A program made the translations under genes and the position numbers. A stretch of DNA of 64,000 nt from Lientehia hominis (lineage in GTDB: Bacteria; Bacillota; Clostridia; Lachnospirales; Lachnospiraceae): positions 124,001 through 188,000 of the forward strand of contig NZ_JAJNOR010000004.1 of the NCBI RefSeq assembly GCF_021044755.1, in the 5' to 3' direction. Of the stretch, positions 52,701-63,164 are shown one piece after another. How positions within the stretch are numbered: position 1 is the first letter of the stretch; each line of letters opens with the position of its first letter. The notes beneath the pieces are model-generated. The model ran no database searches. It had not been told where the DNA came from and saw nothing but the letters and a program-made list of their open reading frames with translations.

Positions 52701-52765
52701 AGAATCAGCTGAAGCAGCATGCCTGCGGCATAACTGGATGTCGCATAAAAAGTTTCTTGGGCCAT
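49715..52765 (-). CDS. Phage tail fibre protein with C-terminal S74 chaperone domain
   Basis: A 1016-residue structural protein. The N-terminal 600 residues are Ser/Thr/Tyr-rich beta structure with immunoglobulin-like segments (the VTLSVGGTTKNSISITANTS region near 140 looks fibronectin-like). A middle beta-rich part (about 620-720, repeated SVNGALSIG, TFTGASTF, NISVSGTSSF, SATFAGSLSA) resembles a triple beta-helix. The C-terminus (about 890-985) has SSDRRVKKDIVYTP and GLIAQDVE, hallmarks of the peptidase S74 intramolecular chaperone, which cleaves itself off after trimer folding. Likely binds the host surface. RBS AAAGGAGGTG. Confidence 0.85.
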   Translation of the reverse strand: MAQETFYATSSYAAGMLLQLILSSSGNGAAANSSTVNYTLNWCKPTINGSYAYSHGNHLYLTLNGNSIISTTDYGRIDISSLPAGGVVQLVSGSITVAHNTDGTKTIPVYARFYQSQRSDCDYIISTTFTLDKINRYAAVTLSVGGTTKNSISITANTSLPCKIFNFQYSPDNGTHWYAQNDPGAISGAAKIYNVQPTKSYTHTYSNLHYASAYKFRCLVTTDANQYTGSGSVTPVGASTTAPALAALASSSVIPNNNMTFGISIPDGGTTYSMSVRTDNMDAPAAYQILEDGSNRHSETSRTANASLWSARFYPYYPSSTSGKISVRIVTYSKDENKYMGENRYSLNVDFSSVNLDPVIGSGFASFTRSLPDGILSSFVEGYTITSQDAKVRASWNASSVTLQGGASISGYKITWNQITGNLLPASTTSYTSYSTVVGQNIFKIEVFDSRGHSAAATLATLTSVKYEFPVIMLVINRNGYSKNVIIDGKCKISPLYINSIFYNTYTLSIQYKRLSDTSYTNITVSPSSMDTEGYFTVSQTVSDTFSLTDAYEILVTLSDKVGTTITRTYSITAATPLLSMCEDGAVGINCYPAEENMFAVKGNSLFNGNIYVENQLTTKNSLSVNGALSIGQSSTFTGASTFKNNISVSGTSSFAGSATFAGSLSARSGIKIKSASSDSEITSLYSSSSSLMIGNNSWTNLYYDVAASNYHIFRSGGTTRIEIRPNCIYSNQGIVSHLGSQVAQFRAVYGNYGFIIRNDGGTTHFLVTNSGDPYGGFNGLRPLSINNSTGKCTINASTVEISSGRGLHMAAAPSDANFPHIYGTSNMLALGPWNSNVYDIVIGISGSDGNDSFALRPSVKNGVAGHVHLGTSTYRWRNIYSATSVNVSSDRRVKKDIVYTPYEKSIAFIRSLAPASYKYIDGDSGRTHKGLIAQDVENSLSELGLTSMDFAGLIKSPVYETIKDENGVEQPTDIVKDYTYALRYDEFESDIINVLKYLLDENTAIKKAIETKKER

Positions 52766-52778
52766 GAAAGCACCTCCT

Positions 52779-55700
52779 TTATGGTTTGATAAATACTAAG
52801 ACTTTTTTGATATTTCCGCCTCGGGTCATATTCTGTACTTCCGTTTTGAAGGAAGGGGAAGAATCATTCATGGAAGCCTTGAAATTTATAACGCCGGTAT
52901 CAACAGTTGTTTCTTTCTGGCTGGAACCGGTATCGGTCAAATAGAAGATTTTTGTTTCTGCATCGGAGATTCTTGCATATCCGGTCAGTCCGTTTTCATC
53001 CAGCACAGTTCTGCTGATGATGGAATCGGAACCATCGCTTCTATAGACCGTCAGTCCGTTTTGAGAAAATCTGATTCCAGTCGTATCAGGAGAGAAATAA
53101 CGGGTATACATGAAAGATGTCATCTCCGCGGTATGTGAGATGTCAGAACGTATGGTGTCAAGTTCTTCTGATTTCACAAAACTTGCCGTCAATTGTTCAG
53201 CAGTACGGGTCACGAAGCTTTCAAAAGTGCCCGACAAGACTGACCCGTTACTGAGAGCGTTTTCGAAGAAGGCAGTCATCCTTGAGGTCTCTTCTCTTGC
53301 AGTCTGTTTATAGTCATTAAAAAATTCTTGAACCGTCATAGGCTCATCTTCCGTATTCTTGATTACGGTTAAGTCTTTTATTTTAGTTTCGAGAGATTCG
53401 GCGGTAGAGATAGTCTGATTATTCAGTTCCTGGATACTGGTCTGCAGTCCATCCATAGTGGTTGTCGTCTTGGAAATCTGAGAACGGGTGTCCTCTACTC
53501 TCTGTATGGTATGATTGACGGCATCTATGATGTTCTTTTCGACTTCTTCAGTAATCTGATCCCCTTCATCATTTTTAATATCCTGTTTTACGGTTACAAT
53601 CTGTGATTTTGAGACTTTCTGTTCGATGGATTTTGTATTCTGGTCTACAGTCAGGGAAACATTGTCAATCGTACTGGTAATCTCTGCAAGACGGGAATTC
53701 ATATCCTCTGGAGCGGGAGTCCAGTCAGTGGGACGATTTCCCCGTTCCAGCTTAAGGCATCTAACAAATTCTACAGAAGTACTGGATATGGTACTGGATG
53801 TTAAATCCGCATTAATATACAAGCGGATTTGAGAAAACCCTTCTTTTACCGGAGCAGTTACATATAATCGTCCTTCTTGACTCTGCAGGAAGTTCTCACT
53901 AAAAATAGAAGACTTGTTATCTGGGCTATTATAGAATTCGATTTCTGCCCTTAATTTTTTGCCACTTACTGTTTTAGCAAAGAAAGAAAACGTAATTTTT
54001 TCCTTTGGAGCCAAATCTATGTCTGCAATTATTAATGGAGGATAAAGGGAACCGCGGTTTTTATCTACGGTTATATCGTTATAAATATCTGAAGTTTCTG
54101 TAAGCAGGTTCCTTCCGCCGATATCAATATCTGATATCAGGTCTGTTACTTTCTCTTCAATGGTGGTAAATTTTACATCCAGCCCCTGGCCGTCCGCGGT
54201 GATACTGGAGATATCAACTTTACCGTTTTCGTCTGTATCTACAGTGTTGAAGCCAAGCTTGTCCTTGGTAATTCGGCCGGCGAGCATATCATTTTTTATT
54301 AAACCGTCTTGGATGGCAGATTCTTTGATTCCGGTGGAATCCAATAATATACCGGTTCCGGATTCATCATACAAGACAAAGGAAAAGCGCCCCATTTCAT
54401 CCCGGCCAATCTGTACTCGGACTTTTCCATTATCATCATAGAATTGTTGAGTTCCGTTTTTAAAGGCAATCAATGGATTATTGCTCTCATCGGATATCAG
54501 GACGATTTCATTGGCAGAGGAAGTATGAGCGACCAGATCACCAACGGATATTTTGGACGAGATCAGCTCTTTTACGAAAGCGTCTTCAATGGATACGTTG
54601 TCGGCGGTCAGATGGATGGTCTGCACCAGGCCGCTTCCCACATTGCCGGACAAGAGGGTATCAATGTTGGCTGCCTGACTTTCCAGAACTTTGATATCTG
54701 CATTTTCGGACACGATTCGGTCTATGTCTGCATATCCAGAACTGAGGATGGAAGAAGTCAGTCTGCCAATAGTCCCTTCATCTGCTTCTATGATCTTGGT
54801 CACAAGATAGCTTCCTTCCAGAGTATTAAATCGGCCGTTGACCAGAGCATTCAGGTAACCCAGCTCCTGAGAAGAAAAGGCTGCTCCGCTGGAGCTGCCT
54901 ATGGACAAGTTGAACAGCTGAGACTTCAATTCTTCATGGGTAACGTATTCATCAGAGCTCATCGAACCAGATCCTCCCTGGCCGGAATGTGAAGCACTGC
55001 TCCTGCGTGAAGAACTGGAGGAATTATCCAGCAGATAGGCGAGATCAGAAATACCGTTCCGGCTGCGTTTCATATTGCTGTATTCCACAGAGACAGTTGA
55101 AATATCGTCAAAGTCTAACGAAAAGGAGAGAAGCCGGAGAGGAATATCGACGAAATCGTTGAACATAACAGTGATGAGATGGCCTAAGCTAATTTTATCC
55201 AAGATTGGGGCATAAGCCGGAAGCTCCGCCAGATTCACCAGTTCAGTGTCTATAGCATATTGCGGCTGTGACATCTCAGAAAGACATTCCGCTGCATGTT
55301 CTTTTAATTCCCATTTTTTTTGAATGATCTGTTCATAGGTGAAGATATCGGTAGTCAGAAACGTATCATCCTCGAAATCTCCTTCACGGATATACGAGGA
55401 CAGAAGAGAAATCTGTTCTGGAGTAAAATTATTTTCCCAACTGACATCAGCGGCGATGGTTTGCAGATTCGCCAAGTTTTCTTCCGCCATTTTTTCCAGC
55501 TGCTGATATTCCGATTCCTTCTTGGAGATTTCCGCCTGCAGAGTATTCTTTTTTTCTACGTATCTGATATAGTCCTTGTAATACTCGCTGTCAATTTCAT
55601 GGAATCCCATATTAATATAGTTCTCAATGGTCAGGTTTGTATTGTTCAGAATTGAAGTCAGCGCGGCTATGCCATATTCGGCCCAATCCTCACTGTCGGC

Positions 55701-56657
55701 CTGAGCAGGAAGAATATTCTGAAGCAGCCCGCAGGATTCTTTGGATTTGGTATAGGTTACAATGGATTCCCTGTAGTCTTTGATACGGCCATTGAATTTG
55801 ATCTGATAAGCTTTCCATGAGGATACCAGACCTGGTGGCATTTTGTCGTAAAAATAGGTCAGATCATACAGGTAGTCAAAGCCACAGTTGACTTCACGGA
55901 TACTTAGGCCGTCAGCGCCGCTGACTGCCAGAGCGGTGACCAGATCATCCTCATCCACAGGAGAACAGCGCAGAGATTTTATCAGTGAGTCGTGAGAAAG
56001 AAACACATCGAAAGTTTCTCCAAACTGAGACCAGGGATAAGCGCTGATGGTAAAATCCATGATGTCAAACAGAAACAAACATTCTGCAGCTTTAGAGAGA
56101 TCATCTGTGAGGAAACTGTACACGTCTTGTGAATCTACGGAAAAGGAACCGATGGCTTTTTTGTTTGCCAGCAGGGGATGGACGTAACCGATTGACCATC
56201 CCGGATATTTTTCCAAGACCAGATGAAGAGCGCTTTTTTCAGGATTTTCAGCATTGTAAAATTCTGCAAATCCGTTTTCCATACTGCCGATGGAACCTGC
56301 ATCATTGGTGTTAAGATAAAAGCTCCGGAGCATCCGGTGAGTCAGCTCATGCTCAGCAGAGTACATTTGACATGATTTTGTCTGGGAGGTGCCGTCCAGG
56401 GAAATCGTAGGTTCATCCAATATGAACCAGCCAATATCTTCTATGAAAACTTTTTGCATTTTAGTGATTTGATCATAGATCAGGCTGTTTTCTCCGGTCT
56501 TACGAACAGAAAAAGAGATTTCACTGTAAGGAGTCAGTTTAAATGTCCCCTTTTTATCTTGTGGGTCTGGAATGACCCCTAGGATTGTTTTATCAGGGGA
56601 TGCCAGATAAAAAGTTTTTTTATGAAGCTCTTTTAATAATGTCATATCGCATAACAT
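52779..56657 (-). CDS. Phage tail-tip / minor structural protein
   Basis: A 1292-residue protein next to Dit. The N-terminus (LLKELHKKTFYLASPDKTILGVIPD ... TPYSEISFSVRKTG) matches the 'phage minor structural protein N-terminal' type that forms the tail hub (Tal-like). A mid region has coiled coils (KKNTLQAEISKKESEYQQLEKMAEE, about 365-390), a low-complexity Ser stretch (SSSSRRSSASHSGQGGSGS, about 548-566), then long helical and beta parts with FVRCLKLERGNRPTDWTPAPED (about 965-986), a carbohydrate-binding-like end common in tail hubs. No peptidase motif identified with confidence. The start lies 1 nt before the Dit stop region (overlap). Confidence 0.78.
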   Translation of the reverse strand: MLCDMTLLKELHKKTFYLASPDKTILGVIPDPQDKKGTFKLTPYSEISFSVRKTGENSLIYDQITKMQKVFIEDIGWFILDEPTISLDGTSQTKSCQMYSAEHELTHRMLRSFYLNTNDAGSIGSMENGFAEFYNAENPEKSALHLVLEKYPGWSIGYVHPLLANKKAIGSFSVDSQDVYSFLTDDLSKAAECLFLFDIMDFTISAYPWSQFGETFDVFLSHDSLIKSLRCSPVDEDDLVTALAVSGADGLSIREVNCGFDYLYDLTYFYDKMPPGLVSSWKAYQIKFNGRIKDYRESIVTYTKSKESCGLLQNILPAQADSEDWAEYGIAALTSILNNTNLTIENYINMGFHEIDSEYYKDYIRYVEKKNTLQAEISKKESEYQQLEKMAEENLANLQTIAADVSWENNFTPEQISLLSSYIREGDFEDDTFLTTDIFTYEQIIQKKWELKEHAAECLSEMSQPQYAIDTELVNLAELPAYAPILDKISLGHLITVMFNDFVDIPLRLLSFSLDFDDISTVSVEYSNMKRSRNGISDLAYLLDNSSSSSRRSSASHSGQGGSGSMSSDEYVTHEELKSQLFNLSIGSSSGAAFSSQELGYLNALVNGRFNTLEGSYLVTKIIEADEGTIGRLTSSILSSGYADIDRIVSENADIKVLESQAANIDTLLSGNVGSGLVQTIHLTADNVSIEDAFVKELISSKISVGDLVAHTSSANEIVLISDESNNPLIAFKNGTQQFYDDNGKVRVQIGRDEMGRFSFVLYDESGTGILLDSTGIKESAIQDGLIKNDMLAGRITKDKLGFNTVDTDENGKVDISSITADGQGLDVKFTTIEEKVTDLISDIDIGGRNLLTETSDIYNDITVDKNRGSLYPPLIIADIDLAPKEKITFSFFAKTVSGKKLRAEIEFYNSPDNKSSIFSENFLQSQEGRLYVTAPVKEGFSQIRLYINADLTSSTISSTSVEFVRCLKLERGNRPTDWTPAPEDMNSRLAEITSTIDNVSLTVDQNTKSIEQKVSKSQIVTVKQDIKNDEGDQITEEVEKNIIDAVNHTIQRVEDTRSQISKTTTTMDGLQTSIQELNNQTISTAESLETKIKDLTVIKNTEDEPMTVQEFFNDYKQTAREETSRMTAFFENALSNGSVLSGTFESFVTRTAEQLTASFVKSEELDTIRSDISHTAEMTSFMYTRYFSPDTTGIRFSQNGLTVYRSDGSDSIISRTVLDENGLTGYARISDAETKIFYLTDTGSSQKETTVDTGVINFKASMNDSSPSFKTEVQNMTRGGNIKKVLVFIKP

Positions 56658-56658
56658 A

Positions 56659-57435
56659 TCAGTACCCTACCTTTCTCGGAAGGCTGGCAGATATGTTGAG
56701 AGACGGGATGCCCGAAAAGGAAATCGTATTCTCTCCTGGGACAAGATCAATCCATTCCCGATTAAATGACGCGTAGAAATTCCTTTGCGGTATATCAGAA
56801 AGCAGTAAATAATGTCTTGTATCAATGGTACAAGTTTCTTCTTTTAAAATATTAGACAGAATCATACGTTTTCCAGTAGTAGTATTTTCCAAGGTTACAT
56901 CTCCTGGTTCCGATACGGTGAAGTGGAAAACCGGCTTTACTGGATTCAGGATGTCGTCGCTGGTATTGTTGAATATACAAGGAGATTTTGTATAGTCATA
57001 TGTCACATCTTCCCAGCCGTAAGGAGAATCGCAGGTTGCTTCGAAATAAATACCGACCGGCAAACCATTGTATTCATACATTTTGATATCTGACACGATA
57101 CAGTTGAAATAGATTCCCTTACATTTGTCGTTGTCAATTTCCATTTTCATATAACTTTTTGTGGTAAGCCATCGAACGGCGGCCCTGAATTCTTTCATGG
57201 ATAAACAGCGGCCGTCTTCGTATACCATTGTCGTCTGGAATATGAGAGAATCTTCATAAGAAACATCATATAAATGATTTATGGGATTGGAACCGATTTT
57301 TTCTGTTTTAAGGCTTTTCTTCAGTCCAATGTCTACGGCGTCAATGGACGGGGAGTCCAAAGTCGCAGTTATAAAACCGAAATCTGACATATGCAGTCCA
57401 TTGAAAAAGAAGTCCGTACAAATCAGCGAGGCCAT
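56659..57435 (-). CDS. Phage distal tail protein (Dit)
   Basis: A 258-residue protein forming the ring between tail tube and baseplate. The N-terminal beta domain has FFFNGLHMSDFGFIT (about 9-23) and VYEDGRCLSMKEFRAAVRWLTTK (about 72-94), the typical Dit layout; the C-terminal half is a galectin-like beta domain ending FSGIPSLNISASLPRKVGY, the pattern of Gram-positive siphophage Dit proteins. AAAGGAGGG precedes the ATG. Located between tape measure and tail-tip genes, as expected. Confidence 0.85.
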   Translation of the reverse strand: MASLICTDFFFNGLHMSDFGFITATLDSPSIDAVDIGLKKSLKTEKIGSNPINHLYDVSYEDSLIFQTTMVYEDGRCLSMKEFRAAVRWLTTKSYMKMEIDNDKCKGIYFNCIVSDIKMYEYNGLPVGIYFEATCDSPYGWEDVTYDYTKSPCIFNNTSDDILNPVKPVFHFTVSEPGDVTLENTTTGKRMILSNILKEETCTIDTRHYLLLSDIPQRNFYASFNREWIDLVPGENTISFSGIPSLNISASLPRKVGY

Positions 57436-57517
57436 AATATATTTCCCTCCTTTGATTATATATGAGCCTTTTGCTCAAAAAGCGGCGGTACATTTTGCAC
57501 CGCCGCAGGATAGTAGG

Positions 57518-60500
57518 TTATCGATAATAATTTACTGCATTTCCAAGCAGTTTAAGTTCTTGTTTTAAATTTTGCTTTACAGCAGGAACCGCGTTTTTTA
57601 CCAGTTCTGAAATGGTCGGAATTGTGTCTTTGATCACATCGCCGTTTACCGTTATCAGACTGTCATAATGTACGGAAACGGCATTGGTCGGATTGACTTT
57701 TGGAAATCGGACTGGATACAGTTGCTTTTGCAGATATATGGCTGGATTATTTGCAAATTCATAGAGTGCGTCAGTCGCCTTCCTGTTAAATACAGCTTCT
57801 CCGCCGGAAAATGGAGTGAGGAGGCCGTCCTTGGTCATAATTGCTTCCAGACCTGATTCGTTCGTCAGATGAAGTCCTTTTTTGGCATATATGGTACCCG
57901 AAGCATATTTCTTGCCTTTAAAAGAATCCAATATCATCTGGACGATTTCTTCCATAGATGATGAACCAGACTGCAGGGTAGCAATCTTATGCTGCAGATC
58001 CTTCCACCGCTGATCCTCAGTAAAAGATCCTATAGAACCAGGCACGTTACTGTAATTACTTGTTATGATAGACTGGAGATAGTCGGGTGAATGTATGGGA
58101 CCGGTCGTCACATTTCCAATCCCGATTCCCATGGAATTTAGGATGAACAGGTATTCCTGCATGGCTGTTACGGCACTTTCCCATGGAGCAGTCAGAGCAT
58201 TGCCAATTTCCATACCGTAGTTTCCTGCAATGGCTTTTATACTCGCCAACACTGCTTCAGAATCAGTTCCCGCTTCAGACAAGATTGCCGCGATAGCTGC
58301 ATTTTGATAATCCAGATCCTGTTTGACCATATCGGTTCGTTCTTCCTGCATTTTTTTGAAATTCTCGGTGTCTTTATCCAAGTATTCCAGTTGTTCATCA
58401 TATGCGCGGTCTTCCTGTAATTCGGTCAGTTCCTTTTTTGCGTCAGAAATCTCCTGCATCAGCTGTTCACGCTTGGCCTGGGCTTCTCTGCTGTTTACTC
58501 CCGTCAAAGAAGCGTATTCTGCTTCCAGTTTTGAAATGGCATCGGACTGCTCTGAAACCTTTTTATTATAGTTGTCTAAATCCTTTTGCGTTCGGAGCGC
58601 TTCTTTTTTCGCATCATTTAGCTTTGAATAGGCATCCGTTTCTTTCTCAATGCCTTCGGCGATCAGCTTTACTATGGAGTCTTTGTATTTTTTTATATCT
58701 CCTGCTGCGTCACGCTGCAGCTGGGAATATTCTTTTACCGTCTCGTTATATTCATTTTGTGAGATATTTCCATTTTTTAAGTCTTTACGCAGAGCGGATA
58801 GGGCGTCAGAATACTGACGGGATTTCAGAACAGCCAGTTCAATCTGCTGTCCATACAAGCCGACCATCGCTTTCCCCTCTGCCGTGGTTCCGCCGTTGTC
58901 ATCGAAGAGCAGAGAGTTGTCATATAGATTGATCAGATCGGATAATTCACTTTCGGCGTCTTTGAGGACATCAATACCCTTGTCAAATTTTTCCCATCTT
59001 AATTCATACAACTCGTTTTTCAGTTTTTCCACAGAAGATTCAGTTTTGGTTATGGCCGTTTCCGTATCATAAATCTTAGACATCCAGTCATGCCATTCAG
59101 TGGAATATTTTTGAATGACACCCTGGCTCATGAGGCTTTGCAGCTGATTTTTGAGATTATCCAGCTCTGCGTTAAGCTTCCCGTTAATGGTGACCTGACG
59201 GTCGATCATGTAATTATACTGAGATTCTGTATTGTCGATTCCCTTTGTATCCGCCAGGTCCATGTAAGCTTTCATTCGGTTTGAGAGAGACTCCTGATAA
59301 TCGATTCTCGCATCAGCCCATTTTACAACAGTATCCAGCTTTTGAAGCTGCAGTTTCTTTATTTCATTGTTTAGGCTGCGGACAGTATCATAGCAGTCCG
59401 CTGCTTTGTTATACCAGGTCTGATATTCAGAAATCTGTTCCTTTAAATTTTTATCTGTGATTGTCTGGATATCCATGGTGCCGTTTTTGATCTTATCAAT
59501 ATAGTCTGAAGAGAGACCGAGAGAATCGGCGTAGCTTTGATAGGAAACAGCGGCATTGTTCAGAACGGAAATGTATTCTTTTGCACTTTGGACAGCGTCA
59601 TTAAGCTCATTGATGGTTTGTTCTGCGGAGAGATTGCTCGCCGTATCGTCGATAATCTTGGATATCTGGTCATAGATATCCTTCACCTTTTTCAGCCGCG
59701 TTTCCATCCAGTCAATCTGGGAGTTGAAGTCCTCTGCGGATTCCGATGCTTTTGCCATACTGCCGGAAAGTGCGGCTGCCTGAGAAAGACCGGCGAGGTC
59801 TCTTATGATATTTTTACCGGAGGTGACAGAAGAGACCGATGAACCGTCTGCCAACGCTGTTCCCTGTGCCAATGCCATACCGCGTCCGTTTATCCGCCCT
59901 CGTTCTAACAGTGTCTCAGACTGCTGATGGTTAAATACGATTGCCCCGGCGGGAAGATAGGTGAATTCTGCGCCTGCGTTTCCGACGGTATGCCATCTTC
60001 CGGAGCTGGGATCAACAATAATTTCCGGTCCCAGTTCCCCAACCAGCGCTGTTCCGCCCGATTTGATCCCCCAGCTTCCGCCTGCCGCAGAGCCGCCGGA
60101 AGAGCCTTTTTTTGTGGAACCGCCGGAGCCTGTATTTGCTACACGATACTGGACATATCGGATGATATCGGGAAAACTGTAGGGAAGCATGCCAACATTG
60201 GCTTTATACATGACACTACGCATCAAAGGGGGGAGAATAGGATTCAGGAGTGACCGGCTGGCATCTGCTCGATAACCTAGTTGAACTGATACATGCGGGT
60301 TAGAATTCTGGAGTTGAGCGGCAATTGCTTCCGGTGAGGAAGTATCCGTGATTCCAAGGCTTGCCAGAATAGTAGGATGGAGCTGCTGAATCTGTTCATA
60401 ATATCCCAAAATGCTTCCTTCCGCAGAAGAGGTATCGGTGCTGACGTCAGTTTGGATATTAATGTTGCCGTAGTTTTCTTGGAAAGCATATAATAATCCG

Positions 60501-63099
60501 GCTGCCTGTTCCATTTCTCCGTTTACAAAGGAAGTGTCTACAGACATCACAGTGGGATTATCCAACTGGCTGAGACAATCGCTAATAACCATATTGGCGT
60601 TTTCTACAGATGAAGTATCGACATCAAAAGCTTTGGCGGCAACAGCGTCTTCCATCTGGTCATTTAAACTATAAAGTCTTTCTTCTGCACCTGTGACCTG
60701 AGAGGAGTCCAAACTAATTCCCAAGCTATCTTCTTTCTCAACTGCATTTATTAGATCAGACAAAGTTTTAATGGAACCGTTATCGTCATTCATGATGATA
60801 TCATAAGCTATGCCTATCTGCGTTTCGGTCAGCGTACCGCTTAAAGAATCTTTTGAAATACCGGTCATGGTTTCGATTTGACTTAAAAGGTTATCTGCTT
60901 GAAATTCATCACCTTCGCCATCTGCACTTTCTAGTGTGATTCCGTATTTCAGACGAAAATTAATCTTTTCTTGTTCATTATCTGCGTCACTGCCAAGTAT
61001 TTCTTCAGTGAGTTGTTCAATTTTATCTTTGTAGTCGTCAAAAATAAATTCATTAGGATTCAGGGAAAGAAATTCTTTATAAGCAGATTTTTTCTCTTCG
61101 GAACTTGTAATATTTCTAATTTCATCTTCAATTTGTTGTTGTAATTCCTCAGGACTGCCATAATTAAAATTAGAAAAATCCATATTACTTATCGCTGCTT
61201 TAATAATATTTTGAGTATCCGGGGCAGAATCCAGATATTGATTACTTTTCGTGATATCAGATAGAAGAGCAGAGGCAAGATAAGTATTGGCGGTTTGCAG
61301 ATTTTTTTCTTGTTTTGTATTGGAAAGGTGATTCATAAGCTGTGTGATAAAAGCTTCCTGCTCAGACTCTGATAATTTTTCTGTAAGAAGAACTGTCTCA
61401 TCAATAAGTTCTTCTGATCGAAGCTTATAACTAATGCCAGCTTCTTCAGCAGCTTGTTCAATAATTTCTTTAAGCTTGTACTTGCCGGGATCAGTATTTT
61501 TGAGATGAAATACGCCAAACCCTTTTTTTTGACTAAAATTATTATTTATCCAGTCTTCTTCTGTATATTTTTTATACTTATCATATTGTGGAGAATCGTA
61601 AATTTCTCTTGATGGTTTTACTTTATTGAATGTGAGCTTTGATTCTTCATAAATCTGTGGTAAATTTCCTTGAATTTCAAGGCGACTAGCTTGGCGCTCT
61701 TCTTCTATGAAATCGTTTAACATTTTTCTGGATGAATCAGCGTTTTGTCCTAATTCTAAAATTTTATTTCCATATATATCATAATGATATGCTAAGTCAG
61801 GATAGAGGTCCGCCAATTCATTGTTTAGTTCCAGAAATTCTTCATACTCTTTTGTAGAAAGTTTATTCGTTTTGTTTCCGTTTAAATCAACGCCCTTCAA
61901 AAGTTGATCGTATCTAGCAGCTTTTTTTTGAGCGGCAGGATAAGTTGAATTAAATTCTTGATCAATCATTTTGATATTGTTCCGGGCTTCTAAACCTTCT
62001 GTTTTAATGGTTTCTTTTTCATGAATTGCCTTATTTAAATTATCTTCTCCGTAACTAAGAAGCTTTCCCAGTAAGAGATTGGCAAGTATAGTTAAAAGCG
62101 ATGTAAGATCATTAAATATAGGTAGGCTACCTCCGCTAAAAGAATTAGGTTTTATTGCGGATGTTCTTTGTATTGGAATATCATTGTCTTTATTTGTTTG
62201 TATCATTGAACTGTTATTTATGTTTGAATAACATAGTACATTTGATGCATTTACTGGATTATTATTTTTATAAATCAGAGCTATATTGTACTGTACAGTT
62301 TAAAAATCTAACACATAGGTATAATGATAAATATACCGATATTTCAGGTGATGTGTTCACCTTAGCTCGTGACTATTCCTTTCTGAAACTGCTTTGTGAA
62401 TTCCAGATTCCCATTATAGTCGATGAACGTTCCTCTGCAGGGGGATAGAGGCTTCGCTGCAGATTCCTCATACCTCAGACTTATTACTATAAACAATCCC
62501 TTTCAGGTTGCCCGCCATGAAATCTATTTATACCCCTGATTTTCCATGGTTTAGTATCTGAGGGTTAACGAGTTACCCTGTTCGCAATATCAGACGAAAC
62601 ACATTTTTTACATGTGCCAGTTTCGGTTGTTTTCTATGCAATCTCTTGTCTGAAGAAATTATATCTTATACAGACTCGTTCCGCATTACTGCCAGATTGC
62701 AGCGGGCATTCTGCTAATAACAGTCGGAGAGGAGCATTTTTAAAACCTCTCACCCGCATTTTGAAGTGAACTATTTTGATGAATTTGTATAGGAGATTGA
62801 TCTTCAAAAAGTGTGGAGATTCTACGAGTCTCTTTTGGGAGTTTATTTATTATGTTTAATAAACTATAAATATCATTAGTTGAACCTGCAGTTTGAAGGC
62901 CAGAAGAATAGCTGTCGTAAGCCTGCTGACCAAGTTTAAAAAAGGTTTTTTTAAGATTGTTAAAGTCTATTCCCTTTGTATCAAAATCTAGTTTTATCTT
63001 AAATGATTGAGAAGAGAATTTGTCCAGCTGTTGCTGAAGTTTATCTATTTCTATAAGTTTATTCAGTTCGGTAGTGACTCCTGTACGATAATCACTCAT
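57518..63099 (-). CDS. Phage tape measure protein, two exons separated by a group I intron
   Basis: Sets tail length and guides DNA into the host. Exon 1 is 62752-63099 (116 codons, ending SLQNAG); exon 2 is 57518-62290 (1590 codons plus stop, beginning YNIALIYKNNNP). Joined in phase they give 1706 residues. Unspliced, exon 1 runs only three codons into the intron before TAA, and exon 2 has a stop just before the splice site and a first ATG at 62206. The protein is rich in coiled coils (about 1000-1400 of the joined product) and has the C-terminal landmarks GTALVGELGPEIIVD ... PAGAIVFNHQQ and ASGTIYAKKGLHLTNESG common in tape measures of Firmicutes phages. A His-poor, long helical architecture fits the role. 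Confidence 0.85.
62291..62751 (-). ncRNA. Group I self-splicing intron in the tape measure gene
   Basis: 461 nt, minus strand. 5' splice site after exon GCGGGU (62752-62757), which pairs with the internal guide GCCCGC (62702-62707) with the required U-G wobble at the cut. P1 is extended by GAGAGG/CCTCTC. Core elements: P-like GGCGGGCAACCTG (about 62504-62516), Q-like GAATCTGCAGCGAAGCC (62450-62466), R-like GTTCATCGACTATA (62415-62428) and S-like GGAATAGTCACGAGC (62365-62379); GACTAT/ATAGTC forms P7. A P9 hairpin AGGTGAACACATCACCT (62346-62362) follows. The last base is G at 62291. No endonuclease ORF. Confidence 0.82.
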
Positions 63100-63164
63100 G
63101 GTTTATCATACTCCTTTCTGAAAAGTTATGATAAATAATCATACTTTTTACGTTAATATATGAT

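Noticed and set aside
62155..62448. Plus-strand ORF across the intron as a homing endonuclease
   Set aside because: 97 codons without LAGLIDADG, GIY-YIG or HNH motifs and on the wrong strand for the intron.
62207..62740. Insertion sequence splitting the tape measure gene
   Set aside because: No transposase, no terminal inverted repeats or target duplication; the group I core and P1 pairing explain the interruption.
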